Assembly: GCF_030272615.1 (NCBI RefSeq)
Contig: NC_081412.1
Location: 342,421,870-342,485,869, forward strand
Length of the DNA: 64,000 nucleotides
Direction: 5' to 3'
Source: Cryptomeria japonica
Taxonomy: Eukaryota > Streptophyta > Pinopsida > Cupressales > Cupressaceae
Made by a program: the position numbers and the translations under genes. Of this stretch, positions 60,341-64,000 are shown in pieces. The notes below the pieces were generated by a model. The model had not been told where the DNA came from, made no database searches, and saw nothing but the letters and a program-made list of their open reading frames with translations. Position 1 is the stretch's first letter. Every line of letters starts with the position of its first letter.

Positions 60341-60359
60341 CAGGACAAGTTATCAATAT

Positions 60360-62340
60360 TCTTATCACTCAGGAAAAAAATTTACAATCTTCACTAAACC
60401 AAGAGAAACCAAACTCCACCTCAACTTCTCTACCAGTATTGGTTTTTTAAACATGTCTGCATTGTTTTTTGTTGAATGTACTTTTCCAAGAGTTAGTGCA
60501 CCTCCATCAATAATATTCAATTGCAACATGCTTGGTCCTACCATGATAAGCTGGATTTTTAGCCAAATGAATAGCACTTTGACTATCACAAAATACAATC
60601 ACTTTGTCCTGCATTTTTCCAAGCCTACCCCAAAGATTCTTTAACCAAATTGCCTCTTCACATGCATTTGAGATAGCCATATCCTCTGCCTTAGTTGTGG
60701 ATAAAACAACTATTTTTTGAAGCTTTGATATCCACAAATAGATCCTTTTGCAAGAGTAAAGACACAACTTGAAGTAGATCACCTTTTGTCCAAATCACCT
60801 GCAAAATTTGAAGTAACATAACCACACATTGAATCACTGCAACCATTATAGGTAATACAATTATCACTTGTACCTCTAAGATACCGAAGCATTCATTTCA
60901 TTGTTGTCCAACTATGTTAGGTACGCGTTTCCGGGACGGGGACGACAAGGGATGGAGGTACATGTTTCCGGGACGGTGTTTTTTTTGCCAATTTTGGGGA
61001 CGGCAAAGGGGACAGCTTTATAAAAATAGGAAAAACTAAAATATATAGGGAAATTTAAAATAATCATATGAAAACACGGATAAAGCTTGCACATATACAT
61101 TAGAGAACCTTAACATATAAGAACTAGCAGAGTTCTTATGCCAAATTTGTGTTAAATTGAGAGTCAAAGTTAAATTGCTTATGGAATTCATTGTCAAAAT
61201 TCACTGTCAATATGCAGAATTTATGGGGATGTTCCCGGGATGGGGACGCCTGAAAAAAATACCGGGGACGCGTCCCCGGGTAACATAGCTGTCCAATGCT
61301 CTTTACTTGGATTTGCCATGTATCTATTGACAATACCAATGGCATGTGTAATATCTGGTCTTGTACATGCCATCACATGCATTAAACTTTCTACTTCATT
61401 AGCGTACAATACACGAGACATATAATCCTTTTCTTCTTTATTACTAGGACATAAACTTGAAGAAAACTTAAAATGGGAAGCTAAAGGGATATTAATTGTT
61501 TTCACATTTTGTACATTGAATCTTACGAGGGTCTTCTCCACATATTTTCAGTTTGATAACCAAAGCTTACCATGTTCTTTGTCTCCGTGTATTTTTATGC
61601 CCAAAATTTGTTTTGCTGCTCCTATATCTGTCATAACAAACGTCCGAGCCAACTAAGTTTTTAACTTACTAATTTTAGGCATGATTTTGCTTGCAACAAG
61701 CATATCATCGACATATAACACCAAAATAATGAATAAACCATTTTTCAAACTTGTAAAGTAAACACAATGGTCATAGTCATTTCTTGTAATGTTTTGGCCC
61801 ACCATGAAGGAATCAAATTTTTCATACCATTGCTTGAGTGATTGCTTTAGGTCATATAATGACTTCTTGAGTTTGCAAACAAATTTTCTGTTGCAATTTT
61901 AAACAAATCCTTCTAGTTGCTCCATATGTTTTAACATCTAGCTATTCTAACTCAAAATCAAGTAATGCAACTAATGCTAATATAGGACGGATAGAAACAC
62001 GCTTAACAACTAGTGGAAAAAATCCTTGAATATCAATATCTTCCTTTTGAGAATATCTTTTTGCTACCGGTCTTGCCTTACACCTTTCAATTTTATCATC
62101 AACACCCTTCTTCAGTTTGTAGACCCATTTGCAACCAACTTTCCTACCCTTTGGAATTTCTACCAAGTCTCATGTTTTATTCTTCTTCAAGGCATCCATT
62201 TCTTCTTTCATTGCTATTTTCCTTTTAGCATTTCTAGTGCCATCCATTGCTTCTTGATAACAAATTGGTTCCCCATCATTAGAAATCAAAGCAACAAATA
62301 AAATAAAATCACCATACCTTTTAGGAGGATTTTCACCATA
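60360..62340 (-). pseudogene. pol: Ty1/copia pol relic (RT to RNase H), heavily decayed
   Basis: On the minus strand: an RT start with EIPKGRKVGCKWVYKLKKGV (about 62160) and ARPVAKRYSQKEDID, a decayed centre, then MHVMACTRPDITHAIGIVNR and YMANPSKEHWTA near 61320. After the 376-bp insertion come WTTMKWMLRYLRGT (60905), the RNase H (LQKIVVLSTTKAEDMA, FCDSQSAIHLAKNPAYHGRT, 60740-60520) and an end like MFKKPILVEKLRW at about 60440. Frameshifts and stops throughout. No LTRs identified. It lies in the presumed AXS intron in reverse orientation. Confidence 0.88.
60912..61287. mobile_element. 376-bp non-autonomous DNA transposon inserted in the copia relic
   Basis: It interrupts copia pol between KEHWTA and WTTMKW. 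Flanks GTTGTCCAA (60903-60911) and GCTGTCCAA (61288-61296) look like a 9-bp target duplication with one change. Both ends read TATGTTA inward, followed by GC-rich sequence (CGTTTCCGGGACGGGG and, at the other end, CGGGGACGCGTCCCC). A 9-bp duplication would fit a Mutator-like element, an 8-bp one a hAT. It has no coding capacity. Confidence 0.7.
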
Positions 62341-63318
62341 CCAACTGAACTTGTTGATATTGTGGTGTTGGATCTCAAATCAACAGATTGGATAGGTTCT
62401 AAGGAAATGCCATCTCCTATGATCAAACCCTCCAATTGACTTGGCCAACTTATAGAGTGAACCTATTCGGTTACTAACTCTCTCACTTTAGGCTCTGCAA
62501 GACCTAGGCGGGTATACCTATTCACTAGTAGCTTTTGATGACTAATGTGTTTTATAGCAGATTGAGTATCTTGGTCTAAACTCTTCCTTGCTTCAGAATG
62601 GCATGGCTTCCTGGGAAAGGTGATTTTAGATGAGTTCAAGATTGTTGTTGTGGAAGCTATTCGATCTTTGTACTTGAAATCTATAACTATTTGCTAATTG
62701 GTTCTATGAATCCTACTCACTTATCCTATAGTTTAAATGCAAAGGTAATTAATATGGAAACGGTTGTGATTTTGTGAACGACCAATGTCTTATCTGTTAT
62801 TTGGGCTACAGAGTTTTATATTTCTTTAGGACTTAATGTATGATTTGTGAGACAGTTTTTAAACCTACCCCCTTTGGTAAATCTGCCAGTTACTGTTTCT
62901 TATTAGATCTGTTAAATGTTTATATCATAAACTGCTTGAATGAATTTAACCTTAACCTTAAAGGACCATTCAAGGAAGAACTACAAGGAACAATTACAAT
63001 TCGCAAGTAGATCCTTTTAATCCAAATTTATAACATAGAAACATAAACTTCACTGTAAGAATATGAATAACCTTATCTCCCTTAGATAATATCACAAACA
63101 ACTGCCGATAGAAAATGAGATAATCCACAGCACATATGCAGAAGAAAATGACTGATTCTATTAAAGTTTCAAAATGGTACAATAGTATGCCAAAGGTTAT
63201 AGTATCTGTCCAGTATCTAATATTCTAATCCCCCTCATTTTACAAAATTTGCTCATATAAATAAGTGAGCAACACCTATTCTATGAGAAGTTATGTCCCT
63301 TCATCATTAACAATCTGA
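62341..63318. other. Unassigned sequence
   Basis: No ORF, repeat or RNA gene was recognised in this AT-rich stretch. It may be AXS intron or remains of the copia element upstream of RT. Confidence 0.4.
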
Positions 63319-64000
63319 TTACAATTGCTTAACAAAGTGAAAGATAAACAGATTAAGCATGCCAAGATGATTAATATAATTGTCACTCTTATAGCATCTA
63401 ACGGCCACACTCTTTCTTTTCATATCTGTCTCCAATGAAAAGACATCAAACACTGCCTGGTTGACATGTGGGGCTATATCTTCATCCTCGTTGAATCTAG
63501 CCACGACTTTCTCCTTAATCTGTGCAAATTCCTTTTGCCATTGCTCTAATGGAGCCAGTTCACCTTCCTTGTAGACAACCGGTATTGTTGCAACACAATC
63601 TTCGTCCAATATTTGGAGATCTTTATTCAGTGTGTCTGTGTATTTGTCATGCTCCATCAGGTATTGGTCCCCTTGAACTCTTTCTTCTGCAGTCATGGCC
63701 TCATTGTTCTTCAATACATCTTGCAATCTTGCCTTTAATCTCTCATGCTCTTTTAGAGCTTTCACAGTCCTTGTGTATACTTTCCAATATTGGTTAGCAT
63801 GTGGCAACATAGCTTTGAACCTGTGCTCAATGACATCATTTGCCAATTTGTTCATCTTCTGTTGGGCATTGGTTAATTGCTTTGCTAACTTTTCAGCCTT
63901 TATCCTCTAGTAGGTAGCATCGGATATAGCATCTAAGACCCTTAGGTCAGGTTGAAAACCCATATCTGGTTCATATTCCCCCATAATAGGAGTCTTTTGT
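63319..64000 (-). pseudogene. Unidentified ORF, partial at the right edge
   Basis: The minus-strand frame is open from the window edge except for a TAG at 63907-63909, and ends at 63319. The protein is hydrophilic and largely helical: RIKAEKLAKQLTNAQQKMNK, TVKALKEHERLKARLQDVLK, MTAEERVQGDQYLMEHDKYT, LAPLEQWQKEFAQIKEKVVA. Codon use and charge pattern look like real protein rather than chance. The family was not recognised. The last part (after KRKSVAVRC) may be intron or 3' end. It could be an exon of a host gene with the TAG in an intron, or a captured fragment in a transposon. Confidence 0.45.

Overview
This 64-kb window is nuclear DNA from a plant, most likely a seed plant with a large, repeat-rich genome. 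The grounds are one clean exon of a plant nucleotide-sugar gene (UDP-apiose/UDP-xylose synthase), plant-type Ty3/gypsy elements of the Tat group, a Ty1/copia relic and plant mobile domain (PMD) coding regions. A Penelope-type hammerhead motif at 6.2 kb would fit a conifer, but that is inference. No rRNA, tRNA or CRISPR was seen.

Layout. 1-4737 (minus): 5' end of element E (5' LTR, leader, gag), cut by the window edge. 4738-7494: microsatellites, a copia LTR-like fragment, a hammerhead ribozyme-like site and a duplicated 335-bp segment. 7495-59171: a three-level nest of Ty3/gypsy elements. Element A (plus) spans 7495-59171. Element C (minus, 23820-57799) is inserted in A between its antisense gene and its 3' LTR, with 5-bp target duplications AATAT. 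Element B (plus, 34812-51955) sits inside C between protease and the G-patch/RT region, with a deletion at its left junction. Each element is about 17 kb of its own sequence. 59497-59760 (plus): AXS exon 1, about 330 bp downstream of A. 59761-64000: presumed AXS intron holding a decayed copia pol (minus) with a 376-bp DNA transposon inside it, and an unidentified partial ORF at the right edge (minus).

How the elements are built. A, B and C share one plan although their LTRs differ: LTR, PBS-like TGGCRCCCACCGTGGGG, long leader (about 2-3 kb) with a conserved block and arrays of short motifs, gag with a C-x2-H-x4-H-x4-C knuckle, protease, G-patch, RT with YVDD, RNase H, a second archaeal-type RNase H, integrase, an A-rich tract, then a gene on the opposite strand, then a shared polypurine tract (TTCAAAGAGGGG). 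All coding regions carry stops and frameshifts, mostly C-to-T or G-to-A changes, so the copies are dead.

Most interesting. The opposite-strand gene is a two-exon PMD gene in all three families: TATA-like box about 80 bp upstream, a 75-nt exon 1 with HRFE/RVRR-type residues, a phase-0 intron, and a long exon 2 with PMD, a low-complexity linker and a conserved C-terminal motif. In B and C the PMD intron carries the same family-specific short motif as the sense leader (TAGCGCAT in B, TCGTACGA in C). This resembles, by analogy only, transposon anti-silencing systems in which an element-coded protein recognises element-specific motif arrays.
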